This document shows, in pieces, positions 33,601 through 46,800 of a stretch of DNA of 64,000 nt. The DNA is from Rapana venosa (taxonomy: Eukaryota > Mollusca > Gastropoda > Neogastropoda > Muricidae). The position numbers were made by a program, and so were the translations under genes. The stretch lies in contig CM054155.1 in NCBI GenBank assembly GCA_028751875.1, positions 5,462,160 to 5,526,159 on the forward strand. The letters are read 5' to 3'. Under the pieces are notes generated by a model that saw nothing but the letters and a program-made list of their open reading frames with translations, was not told the origin of the DNA and did no database searches. The first letter of the stretch is position 1. Each line of letters begins with the position of its first letter.

Positions 33601-36600
33601 TGTCGATGTCTAACGGTGTCGGCAGTGCCACAGCATTAGTGCCAAACAGCGTGGGCAGTGTGACAGTGTCATTGCCAAACAGTGTGGGCAGTGTGACAGT
33701 GTCATTGTCAAACAGTGTGGGCAGTGTGACAGTGTCATTGCCAAACAGTGTGTGCCATACCACAGTGTCACAGTCTCTCAGCAAGGCCACACAGCACTCA
33801 GCAGAGTCGCCGTCAGCAGAGGAGTCGTATTGTGAGGGAAGCAGCGACAGTGGCGTGTTCACCACGCTGCCTCAGTTAGAAGCAGCAGCAGCAGCTGTAG
33901 GTGTGTGTGCTGATGGGGATGGGGAACACTGGAAGACTGGCGCCAGCACCGCTGGTGAAAGTGTGACAGATCACGCGATGATACATCTTCTTTCTTCTTT
34001 GATTTCTGACTCAGGAGGCAGTCCGCCAACAGAAGAACAAGACAGCAGGGGGTTGACTTCTGGTGGTGAATTCAGGACTGACCTTGCTAGTGATTGTGGA
34101 GGACATCAGGAACAGCCTCAGACAGGTGCAGAAACAGGTCGATCTCTCCTGTCCAACTGTCGTCCTGACAGGGGTGAGGGTGAATCCAAGGCAGCGTCCT
34201 CAGAAAATGGTGTCGTGCAGTGTGCACAAGCCAACAGTGTTGAAGGCCAGAGAGAATCAAACACCAAACCAGCTGACGTCAAGTCGTCAGTTAAAACCAG
34301 CACAAGCTCCCAAAGTGCGTGTGTCAAGGACAAGAAAAGCCCACAGAAGGAAAAGCCGCTCCTGCCAAGTCCTCCGCGCATGGTCACGTGTCGGATGACT
34401 CAGCGTGAGAGTGCAGACTGTGAAGTGGACCACAGTGCAGAGTCCATACACACACCCCCTGCCTCCACACACACACCCCCTGCCTCCACACACACACCCC
34501 CTGCCTCCACACACACCACCCCCTGCCTCCGCACACACACCCCCTGCTTCTGCCACACACCCCCACCCCCTGCCTCCACACCCCATCCCCTGCCTCCACA
34601 CACACACCCCCTGCCTCCTCCCCCCACCCCCTGCCTCCACCCCCCCACCCCCTGGACAGGAGAAGGGGGGTGTGGCAGGGCCTGAAGAGGGTGCGCTGGA
34701 CGCTGTGTCAAGAGTCCTGGAGGAGGTCTTGTACCCAGCCAGTGTCCTGAGATCGCCTGGAGCTCCAGGGAAAGGGGGCGGCGTCCTCCTCAGCGAGAAA
34801 GAAAACAGACGCGCGGTGAAGAGGAAGTCCCCGCCCTGCACCGCTCAGGGGCAGAGGCAAAGCTCCCCTCTGTCTGCCGGCAAGGAGAACGTCGTGCAGC
34901 AAATTGTCCCCCCTGTCAAAGCCCACAGCGCCCTGCCCGCCAAAAGCGTGCCGTCTGCATCAGAACGGACCTCTGTTCATCCCCACAGGGGGGACATGGT
35001 TACGATGTGGGATGCGGTGAGAGAAGACCTGGACCTGAGTGATGACGACGACGACAGCGACGACGCTGATGAGGCAGGTGATGGCGCAGCTCAGCAACAG
35101 TCGCAGGGTTCCCACCAGGCGTCACAGCACAGTCAGGATGTGCAGAGGAAACACACGGTTCTGACAAACGCAGCAGCCACACTTCCTGTCCACAAACAGG
35201 AAATCCATGATGTGAGGAACATTCCAGAACCGCCTGGTGCCTCATCAGGGGAATGTACTGCACCCAGCGGTCAGGCTCCCTCAGGCTCTGAGAAGACCAA
35301 CACTGCGCCAGAGGCTGCTGAAAGATTATCGTCTTCTTCTTCATCAGATTCAGAGTGTGAAGACACCAGTGATCTGTCGTTCTCGGATTCCTCCCAACCT
35401 CCCCCCGTCTCTTCCAGAGGACCCAAGAGACGTCTGAATGAAGGACAGTGTGCGGGTCAGCGGTCAGAGAGAAGAAAGCCTGCTGACAGACAGCAGCAGC
35501 AGCTTGATGATGGGCCAGGGTCAGCAGCAACAGCTGTTAAACCAGTCAGAACCAAGGCAGCTTGGCAGAGAGCCGGACTGGGCAAGAGTCTTGAAGCTAG
35601 TCCAGGGGATGGTGTACCAGAAAGAAGCCTGCACACAGAGTCTCCAGCACAGCAGAACACCTCCTCAGCAATATCTTCCCCCAAACACCCACACCTGCAA
35701 TGTGTAGAAGATGACTCCTCCAGTGACAGCTTGCCAATATATCCATCCCCAAAGAAAAAAGTTCCTAGGATAGTGGAGTCTGAGCACGAGGACTCAAGCG
35801 AGGAAGAAGTGGAGAGTGTGGCAAAGTTGCCATGGAAACGTCAAAAGAGGGGCAAAGCTGGACCACGACGGCGGCGGCGGGTGAAGACGTCAGCAGCAGC
35901 CGCCGCCCGTGTGGAGTCTGACTCCAGTGACGCTGATGGTGGGGTCAGGCCTGGGACTGCCGGCCCCGCCACAGCCACTCCAGACTGCTGCTCACCAGGG
36001 CAGACACACTGTCAGACAGCCACTGCGCCAGATCTGTCCAAAGAAGATGCCCACAGGAAAACGATGATCAGTGCCTCTGCTGTGAAGTCCAGTACTGGCA
36101 GCCCTGCTTCCCTGCACTTGGAGACAGCTGCAGTGTCTTCAGGTGGACAGGCTGAACCCCAGCAGCAGCAGCTGCTACAGTCGGAACAACACATGGCAGC
36201 CCTCACTTCAACCAAAGCTCCCACTTCAGAGAGTGGTCAGAGAGAGCCAGGTGAGGACATCAGCCTGCCCTGTCCACTGCCGTTTGCACCTGAGGACCTG
36301 GAGGTCTCTGACAGCAGCAGTGGCCGGTCTTCAGGCGGTGAGAACAGTCCTTCACAGTTTGTGCCAGTGGGGCTGCGGTACAGCTTCCTCCACCATGGAC
36401 CATCAGTACGCTGCTACGCCTGCTGGAGGTGTGGACAGCCAGGCCCAGGACAACCACGTCCAGAATGCACAGTCCTTGGAGAACCACGGCCAGGAGGCAT
36501 CCATTCCTTCTGACAGCACTGTATCTGATAACGCGAGTTCTTCATCCAAAATTTCTGGTGAGCCAGCACAGCCTACGTCAGCACCGCGTGTGCGACCATC

Positions 36601-39600
36601 CACCACCGTCACGCTTCTCAGCCCAGTGAAGATGAAGAGCCCGTGCAGAAAGCTGGGCCAGGCAGTGTTGAGGGTCAGCAGCCTCCCCAGGGTGAAGGGC
36701 GTCACCTGCAGCCCTGCGCAGAGCTGAACCTCGGCGATATCGAAGCTGACTGCAAGCAGAAAGGGGGCGCTGTTGGCCCCCCTGTGGTCTGGCCTGAAGC
36801 CGTGTCACTGACATCCCCGGTGTTGGAGCTGGGGGCCACTGCTGAGCTCTGCAGCCAGAGTGGTGTGCCGGGCGGTCAGGACGTCTCACAGGAGGTGCAG
36901 ATGGTGGACAGGGTCGTGCCAGTCACTGCCAGCAGGAGGTGTCAGAGCCTGTGGCTTCAGGCGGGGATCATCCTTCTCCCTCAGTGTCGCTGTTGTCCCC
37001 TCCACTCCCAGCCCACACCCCAACCCTGCAGATCGGGAATTTGGAGCACAGCGGCTCGTCTCCCTTCAAGCGTGTCAGCACAGACAGGAGGAGGAGCGTG
37101 TGCAGCTGTGGCGAGGATGGGGAGCAGCCAGGGGGTGAGGCAGCCAGGGCACAGGTGTCCAGGTCATCACTCCCCTGCCCTGTGTCTGCGGCCGTGTCCA
37201 GGAACTCCCCCCCACCTGGGGTGTCTGTGTCATCAGCGACAGTTTCTTCAGACTGTGTCAGCTCGAACCCCTCGACAAGCTGTGTGGCAGTAGCACCCCT
37301 CACTGTTGCTGTGTCTGCCGTGTTTTCAACCCAATCGGCCAGGTTCCCCGTGGAATCAGCACAGTCTACCAGCTCTGCTCCTCTCCTGCATGTGTCAGCA
37401 ACAAAGTGCCAGAGCTCCCCTGTGACAGTCGTGCAGTCTGGAAACTCCTCTCCGGATGTCAGTGTGTCTGCAGCCCAGTTGACGTGTTCTCCACCGACTG
37501 TAGCTCAGTCCATAAACTCTTCTTCCCTGTTAAAAGTGCCTGTGGCAGAGCCTGGAGATTCCCTGCTGTAGTGCCGTCTGCACACTCTTCCACTGCTGGT
37601 GAGTCTGTGGCAGAGACAACAATACCTCCATCAGGTTGGCAATTCGCTGATTCTTCTCCTGTGTCCTGTAATGCCAAAGCAGCAGACACAACAACCATGT
37701 CTTCCACACTGTCTGCTGGTTCTCCTTCTGCAAGACCTGGGGAAATGACAGACACACACTCTCTCCAGATAGAGGATGTGGCAACTTCAGCATCTGAGAC
37801 AGAGTCCTCAAAATCTCCAGCACGAGCTAGTGAGCCTGTATCTCCAAGCTGCCCCATCTCGTCAGCGTCACTACCATCATCGTGCCATCCACAGAGTACT
37901 GCAGCCACATCCACAGGCCATGTCCTTGAAAATAACCAGACAGTAGACCTTCACTTAGCTGCTGGCAGGACAGGGCAGCTGTCATCAGCTAAAGCTGAGG
38001 ATTTGTCGAACCACGTGAAAGACACTGATGCAGACGTCTTAGAAACGCACATAGACAACAGTCATTTCAGAGCTGGAAGCTTCGAACCTCAAGAGCATCA
38101 CTGAATCAGCATCTGCTGTCCCATTGCCTCAAGTGACCTTAGGAAGGGAAGGCTCTATATCTGGTGAAAGTTTAACAGCAGGACGACTGGACAAGCTGCT
38201 GTCTGTGGATGAACATGTTTGTGATGAATGTGGACTGTGACGTCAGCCCTGTCCCCTCCCCAGGACCGTGCAGCGTGTGCGAGTTACATTGCGCCGCCAC
38301 CTCCAGCCAGGATCCTCACGCACACGATGCACGGGTAAAAAGAAGAAGCAGAAACATCGTAAACTGAAACAGATGGCTGAGCTGTGTGGAGAAACAGCTT
38401 CCCCGCTAAACTCCTGTACCTCAGGTTACCAGGGTTCCGTACCCGCCTCAACATCCAACCCAAACCAGGCAACCTCTCTCAGTTCTGTGTTGGCATCCAG
38501 CAAGAGCAGGACCAGCACTTTAGGCTATGTAGGATTTGTAAGAGCTTCAACATCCAATCAGAATAAGAGAAACCACCTCGGCCGATCAGAATTCTGCATC
38601 AGCATCCAGTCAGAATGGGGCAACCAGCTCAGCCAATCAGGACCCTGTCCCATCTGCAGCCACATCCAATCAGAATGGCTTTCGTAGTGTCCAGTCAGTT
38701 GTCAAAGTTGAGTCAGACTGTGAAAGGTGGAAGCCCGATCCACGCTGTGAGCCGTCAGAGTCCCATCACAGGGACGGGTGTGGTAACTTCACTGGCCAGT
38801 CAGAAGGCAGGCGGACAGAGAGGGGAGATGCTGAGCGGTGTGGAGAAAGCCAGACGAGAGATGATGCTGAGAACGCAGGCATTGGCAGAGTGAGTTGTGG
38901 TATATGTCACACACACACACAGACACACATGCAGGCATGCACACACGCACGCACACACACACACACGCATGCACTGGTACATCTATATTGTATAGCTCTG
39001 TGTGTGTGTGTCAGAGTGACTGCGTATATGTCAACCTGTCTGTGTGTGCAATATTTTCATGTGCTTTTTTTCCATTTTATTTATGTTATTTAAAAAAAAA
39101 AGTGTTTATTCTTTTTTCTTTTTCTTTCAAGGATACTGGAATAAGCACTCATGTGCTTTTTAATTTTTTTTTATCTAGTCCCCTTGTGTATGCAGATTTG
39201 TAAATTTTGTCATCCATTCCCACCAGCACACAATGGCCTACTCTTCTGGAAGCGGAATGGGTTTTAACCTGTGCGCAAAATGTTCTCTGTGTGTTTGCAC
39301 ACGGGACCTTGGTTTATAGTTTCATCCGAAAGACTTGTATGTTGGCTGGCTCTTGGCTGGTTTGCTGGCATCATCCATCCACTCCCTTCAACGCATACAA
39401 AACTCTGCAGCTCGACTGGTCCTTAGAAAGAAAAAATCTGAACACATCACTCCTCTTTTGCGATCTCTTCACTGGCTGCCTGTCTCACAAAGAATAAAGT
39501 ATAAGATTAATACCCTTTGTTTCAAATGTCTCCACAAATCTGCACCCTCTTATCTCTGTAACTGTCTTCACCTGTACACTCCGTCCCGTTCCCTTCGTTC

Positions 39601-42600
39601 AGCTGTAGATACATTGTGCTTTCGAACACCCAGATTTAAACAGACCACTGTTGGCCATCGTTCTTTCTGTTTCCGGCTGCTCCACATGGAACAACCTCCC
39701 TCTTCCACTTTGCCAAGAGCCTTCATTTGATTCTTTCAAGTCTAGCCTCAAAACGCACTTATACTCTACTTGAGATCTTCCCCTGTTATCTGTTCCTACT
39801 TTTCATTACCTACCTTCACCTCCACCACCCCCACCTAAAAGTGTTATGTATATAAGTTTGATATTTGTTTATCTTGATATTTGTGGATGGTTGCATGCAT
39901 GTGAATGATGTGAATGCAAGCGCTTTGATTTGTTTACTTTACAAGATTCAGCGCTATATAAATTCCATACCATATTATTATTATTATTATGTTTGTGTAT
40001 GGATGTAAAATAATTACAGTATATTATAAATGTGTGACAAGATGTAAACTGACTTTTGATTTCATCCTAGGCTCATGAGTCATAAGTTGAACGAATAGGG
40101 GTTTTACTTTTTTTGACAATAATCATGATAAATTAAAATCTTGAAAATGTACATCTTGGCAGACTGCGCATGCGTGCGTACACACACACACATACACACA
40201 CACACTCTCTCTCTCTCTCTCACACCAAGTTTTCATCATCTTCTTGACAACACTGACAGCAGTCTCCTCAAACCATCCATTCAGATTGACAGACCTGTCA
40301 ACCCCTCCTTTTTCCTTTTTGTTTGCTTGTTCTTTTTCTTTCCCCCTCCGTTAAAAAGAGTAGTTGTTGACAGCAGGCTGAACAATGGCAGGGACCTTGT
40401 CACTGGCACAAGCAACGGCCCATCGCCGGCAGAGTCGCGGAGCAGCGAGTCGTCAGTGTCGCTGTCACTGTCACTGTCGGTGTCTGACAGTGCGGGGAAG
40501 GGGACGATGGTGGAGGAGAGGAAGGAGGAGATTTCTGCTGCAGTACCTGACACAGGTAGGGTGTGTGTGGGTGGGTAGGTGTGTGAGTGGGTGGGGATGG
40601 GGGTATGCGGGTGGGTGTGGAGTGGGTGGTGGGTGTGTAGGTGTGGGTGGGTAGGTGTGGGTGGGTAGGTATATGTTGGTGTGGGTGGATAGGAGGGGGG
40701 TGGGGTGGGTATGTGTGCAAGTGTATGTGTAGGTATAGGTGTGAGTGTTTGTGTGTATTATATGTACGTATATGTATTTATAAAAATGTGGGTTTTTTGT
40801 GTATGAGTGTGTGCGCACACGCATGTCTGTGCATGTGCGTGCGGGCGTGTGTGTGCACGTGCATGCATGCGCATGTATGTGGGTGTGTGGGCATGCATGT
40901 GTGCGAGAGAGAGAGACTCAGAGAGTGTGTGTGTCAATTGAACTTGCATGTACTGTATCATTGTAAGCCTTCTGTGAAAGAGGACACAAGAAAAGCACAG
41001 ACTGTTGCTGCATGTATGTATGTATGTATGTGTATGTATGTATGTATGTATGTATCTATGTAATCATGTATGTATGTATGTATGCAATCATGTATGTATG
41101 TATGTATGTATCTATGTATGTATCTATGTATGTATGTGTGTGCACAGCACCAAGAGCAGGCCCGTCCACAGCCCAGTCAGGACAGAGGCAGAGGAAACGG
41201 AAGATGGTGGACAGCGCGGCCCCCGTCACCCCTGTCAAGCAAAAGGTCAAGGCCAAATCAAGGTCGGGCATTTCCAAGGAGTTGCTGGGCCAGCGAGTGC
41301 AAGGTAGGTGATGGACAGCGGGTATTTTAACTGGAATGTGTCGTGTTGGCTAAAGGGGACGGGACAGTGGTCAGAGCACTCACTTTTCCCCAGCCAAGGT
41401 TCAGCAGCATTGAGCATGGTTACCACTTGGATGGGTGATCATTTTCACGCCTTGGCTTCAGTACAGTTTCCCCAGTTCACCCAGCTGTAATTGGGTACCT
41501 GCCTCGTTAGGGTCAGGGAAGGTAAAGCAGCGAGGGAGAGGAGATGGGCGCCACCCTCAATATGCTGGAGAAGTTGAGGTCTCTGATGCCTCACTCCCCT
41601 ACGACCACACAGATTATGGGACACCTTTACCTTTACTTAGTGTTTTCTGACCAGCAGCCTTATTGTTCATAAAGATTTAAATGATAATGTATGGAATTTA
41701 TATAGCGCTCAGTCTTGGAAAGCAAACAAATCAAAGCACTTGTGTTCAAATTATTTACACGCATGCAGCTGTAGATTTTTCAGAGTAGATGTTGAACAAG
41801 CAAGTCGGGCTTTTTGTGACGTGGGCGCTTATGGGATAGTAGATAGTTGGTTACCCTATAGCGGGTTACCCGTAGGGAAAAGGTTAAGGAACATTCAGCT
41901 TATTGTGTCTGTACCTGACCATCTTTCCTCTTTAATAAATGATATCCAGAACTTGTGTGTGGTGTTTCAGATGTGGTGGGGCATTACTACTGCGAGGGCT
42001 CGGTCTCTGTGGAAGCGGTTCTGGCGCAGCTGAGGCAGATAGGAAGCCTGTGTGACTGCTGGGTGTCCGTCCTTCTGACCGTGGTCATGGTGAGTAGCTA
42101 CTAGTCAGCACGGCCTGGCAGGCTGACTGCCGCCAGGCTGAACCTGTCAGTTCCCCCACTGTCAGCTGCTATCCATTCCAGCCCAGCCCAGCTGGTGCTG
42201 ATTACAGCAGCAGGAACTGACCACACTTGGACTAGGTGAAAGGAAGGGTCAGGCTAAATTTGGCACTGTTGACTGGGTGATGTTGGATTCGTGCAGTATT
42301 CAGGCTGAAACTGTACAGGGAATTGCTGAGTTTGTGTGTGTGTGGAGGGGGGATGGGTGTGAGGTGTGTGTGTGGTGAGGGGGGTATATGTGTGAGTGTA
42401 TATGTATGGTTGTGCGCATATGTGTGTGTGCGCGTGCATGTGTGTGTGAGTGTGTTTAGATATATTTGTGTGTGTACATGTGTGTGGTGTGGGTGTATGT
42501 GTTATGTAAGTCAAGTCAAGTCAAGTCAAGTCAAAATTTTATTTCCAGATGGTGCATTGAATAAGCAATGCATTTGCTTTTTTTCATCAAGCCATCTATC

Positions 42601-43789
42601 TAAGAACAAATTTCGTAATGATTATACTAAGACACTACATTATTGCATCGTTTACCATAAAATTAAACCAGTAAAAAAAAAATTAAAAAAAAAAAAAAAA
42701 AGGAAAAAATCGATAAGGAAATACATTGAAAATACAAATTACCACATATACATATACACGCACACACATACTCATGCACACCTGAGCGCGTGCGCGCTCA
42801 CGTCCACACACATGTAAGCACGATGTGTGTGTGTTTACTTAGAAGTGTATGTTCATTATATCTAAACATACATGTACGCATCCATGTATACTATGCACGC
42901 ATGTCTATGAACCCACACACAAACACATACTTTTAAAAAACCACATTTATACCACTTTACGTCACGGCAGATTTCTCTGCATGAAATTCAGGCTGCTGTC
43001 CCTGGGGAGAGCACCTCGCCACAAGAGCAGCGCCACCCTTTTTTTTTTTCTTTTCCTGTCTGCAACTGCCTTTGTTTCCCTATCAGAGTGGATTTTTTCT
43101 ACAGAATTTTGCTAGGGACGACTCTCATGTACCTGCAGGTTCTGTAACGTGCACTAAATATTATGTGTAACACACAGGACCTCAGTTTATTGTCTCATCC
43201 GAAAGACTAGCACCCAGACCCATGGGGAGAAAGTTTCTAGCCCAAATGGGGATCGAATAACCGCACACTTCCAACCTGGACTTTTTGCTTTCTAAGCAAG
43301 TGTGTTACCTCTAGACCACCAATCCACAAACACAGTGTACATGACCGTGACTGTGACTCTGTGTGGTTTTTAAAATTTTTTTATTTTATTCTTTTATATT
43401 GAGGATAATGGAATAAGCACTTATGTGCTCTTTTACATCCAGTCCCCGTGTGTTTGCAGTTTTGTAAATTCTGTCATCTGTTCCCCTTTTTGTGGTGTGT
43501 GTGTGTGTGTGTGTTTTGTGTGTGTGTGTGGTGTGTGTGTGTGTGTGTGACTGTGTGTGTGGTGTGTGTGTGTGTGTGTGTGGCTGTGTGTGTGTGTGTG
43601 ACTGTGTGTGTGGCTGGTGTTTGTGTGTGTTGTGTTTGTGTGTTTTGTGGTGTGAGTGTGTATGTGTCTGTGTGGCGTGACCTGTGTGTGTGTGTGTGTG
43701 TGGGCTATGTGTGTGTGTGTGTGTGTGTATGGTGTCTGTGTGGCTGTGACTGTGTGTGTGTGGCTGTGTGTGTGTGTGTGTGTGTGTGG

Positions 43790-43823
<34 letters not shown>

Positions 43824-46800
43824 CTGCTGAAGTCTGGGGAGAAGAGCCTGCAGGCAGAGGTGGTGCGGCAGTGTGCCCGGGGCAACCTCAGCTCCGCCGC
43901 CCAGACACAGCTCAGGCAGCGCGTCTTCATGGACACTGAAGAGCTCCGATTCCTCCACCTCCTGCTGCGCTGTATGGAGGAGGATGCGGTGAGTGTGGGG
44001 TACATGGGTAGGATGGGGGTGGGTAGGATGGGGGGTGGGGGGGGTGGGTAGGATGGGGGGGGTGAGGTGAGGGGGGTGGGGGGTGGGTATGGTGATTGTT
44101 TGTGTGGGTGGATGTGCGTGTGTATGTTTGTGTGTGTATGCATGTGTTACAGAGAGTGTGTTCCAAGTGTGCATGCGCGCGCACACACACACACTCACAC
44201 ACATTCTCTCCTCTTTTCCAATCTCTCTTCAAGGTCACAGCATTTAATTCATAGGGCATACACACACACATTCACTCCTTAAGTCACAACATCTAATTCA
44301 AAGCACATATACATGTGCACACACACACACACACACGCACGCAATCACCCACACACATGCACACGCATGCAAGCTTGTATGCACACACGCACGCACACAT
44401 GCGTACGCACACACATAAGGCACAAGTACAAGTGGAAGGTCTTTGAGCAGTATTCGACTAGATGCTGACCTTAGAAAACATGTGTAACCATTGTTAGCAT
44501 GTTACCTTTATCAATATCATCATCATCATCATCATCATCATCATTAAAGGCAGGTGAAGGTCTTCCAGTAACCTACGTGGTCGTTGTAGAGTGAGGTGTC
44601 ACAAACCTCAACTTCTCCAGGGGCCAGCATATTTAGGGCGGCACCCATCTCCTCTCCCTCGCTGCTTTACCTTCCCTTGACCCTAAAGATGGCATGTACC
44701 CATTTACAGCTGGGTGAACTAGGGGACTGTGTTGAAGCCAAGACGGACAAATAGTCACCAATCCAAAAGAGAACCACGCTTAATACTGCTTAACCTTAGC
44801 TTGGGGAGAGCAAGTGCTCTGACCACTGAACTGTCCTGTCCTAGTCAATAGTTGTAGTAAAACCAGTATGTTGTTGTAGTTGTTACAATCGGTCCTGTTT
44901 GTGTGTGTTGCAGGGGTAACTAGTATGTTGTTGTTGTTGCTGTTACAATCAGTAAAGAGTTGCTGTCTGTGTGTTGCAGGGGTAACTAGTATGTTGTTGT
45001 TGTTGCTGGTATTGTCAGTAAAGAGATGCTGTCTTTGTGTGTGTTGCAGGAATAACTAGTATGTTGTTGTTGTTGCTGCTATTGTCAGTAAAGAGATGCT
45101 GTCTGTCTGTGTGTGGCAGGGGTAACTAGTATGTTGTTGTTGTTGTTGTTGTTATTGTCAGTAAAGAGATGCTGTCTGTGTGTGTTGCATGGGTAACTAG
45201 TATGTTGTTGTTGTTGTTATTGTCAGTACAGAGATGCTGTGTGTTGCATGGGTAACTAGTATGTTGTTGTTGTTGTTGTTATTGTCAGTACAGAGATGCT
45301 GTCTGTGTGTGTGTTGCATGGGTAACTAGTATGTTGTTGTTGTTGTAGTTGCTATTATTGTCAGTAAAGAGATGCTGTTTGTGTGTCTGTGTGTGTTGCA
45401 GGGGTGTGATCGTATACGTCTGATGCAGACCCTGTGGACGGCCATTTTCTCAACCAGCCGAATGGACAGAACCAGCGTCACTCAGCGGGCGTCTCTGTGG
45501 TAAGAAAACGTGTCTTGAGAGAACAGAGAGAGGCGTAGGTAGAGTGCAGTGTTACTGTGTGCTGCGTTTTACTAGTTATGTACTGTGTGCTGTGTTTTAC
45601 TGCAGAAGATAACATGTCCTAGACAGAGTGCTGTGTTACTATGTGCTGTTTTACTGCAGAAGATAACATGTCCTAGACAGAGTGCTGTGTTACTATGTGC
45701 TGTTTTACTGCAGAAGATAACATGTCCTAGACAGAGTGCTGTGTTACTGTGTGCTGTTTTACTACAGAAGGTAACATGTCCTAAACAGAGTGCAGTGTAG
45801 TATGCATACTGTTTTACTGCAGAAGGCAACAGGCCGTAATAGAATAGTTGGTCATAAATAGTGTGCACTGTACCAGTGTACTGTTTATTGCAAACGGCAG
45901 CATGTCCTGATAGGGTGCAGTACATTATTCATGTACTGTTTTAATGCAGAAGAGCTTTATCATGAATCCCATCTTATCACTTATGGGGTCAGTCAACGTT
46001 TGGAAAGTTACTGTAAAACTGACCTGTCAAAGTTATTGACGTCTATAACATCCTTCATCCTTCTACACACTGCACCTATCCAGCAGCGCATGGTCAAAGG
46101 TCCAGGCCTAGTGCTTAAATTAGCGCGCCCCGTCCATTTACCCCCCACACACCCCCATTTCTTCACCCGCCCTCCTCACAGTGTCTCAAGGCTAGTCGCA
46201 CGCACACATTCTCACCCTTAGGCTAATGCCACAGATCTGGGTTACACACGCACGCACAGAGAAACTAGCCTAAGAGCTGGAAGGCTGGCAAAGCTTAGGT
46301 TACCTAAGACAAGCCCGCTGTGTGCGGCAAGCCTATCCTCCGAACACGCGCGCACTAGATTGAGACGGCAAACAGACACAGTTTGCCCAGATTTGTGCCC
46401 TTCAAAACTGATGAACATGTATCCTAGACATAACAAAAGTTGATTGAGCTTAAACAATCAAGCATTAAGATTACTGACCTGACTTTGCCGAAGTGAAAAT
46501 TAAATGAATTCAGAAGGAAAATTGCAGTCAATTTATGTCACTGGCATGAAAATTACCACTCTCAATACTAAACAAAGAAGAACAATCTGGTGCGAACATC
46601 CAGTCCTTCTGTTATTTTTGTTTATAACTCCTGTACAATAGTTATATACTGATTCAGATTAACTTCTTCACAACAACAAGAGAACACTGCACTGAATACA
46701 CTTGAATATAGTGCTGAAGAATATTGCAAACGTATTGCAAAGCACTGAAAAGTTGGAAATCAAAGTCTGTGTGGCCACTGTAACAGTGGAAAGAACGCCA

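Noticed and set aside
33539..36889. Minus-strand frames opposite ICE1 exon 13
   Set aside because: Shadow frames of a GC-rich coding exon; no motifs, and they change with each exon 13 frame shift.
43386..44271. Frames of 114-272 codons in the 43.4-44.3 kb region on the minus strand
   Set aside because: They are built from CA repeats and the complement of ICE1 exon 17 and the G-rich tract. The + strand exon has splice sites, phase and homology.
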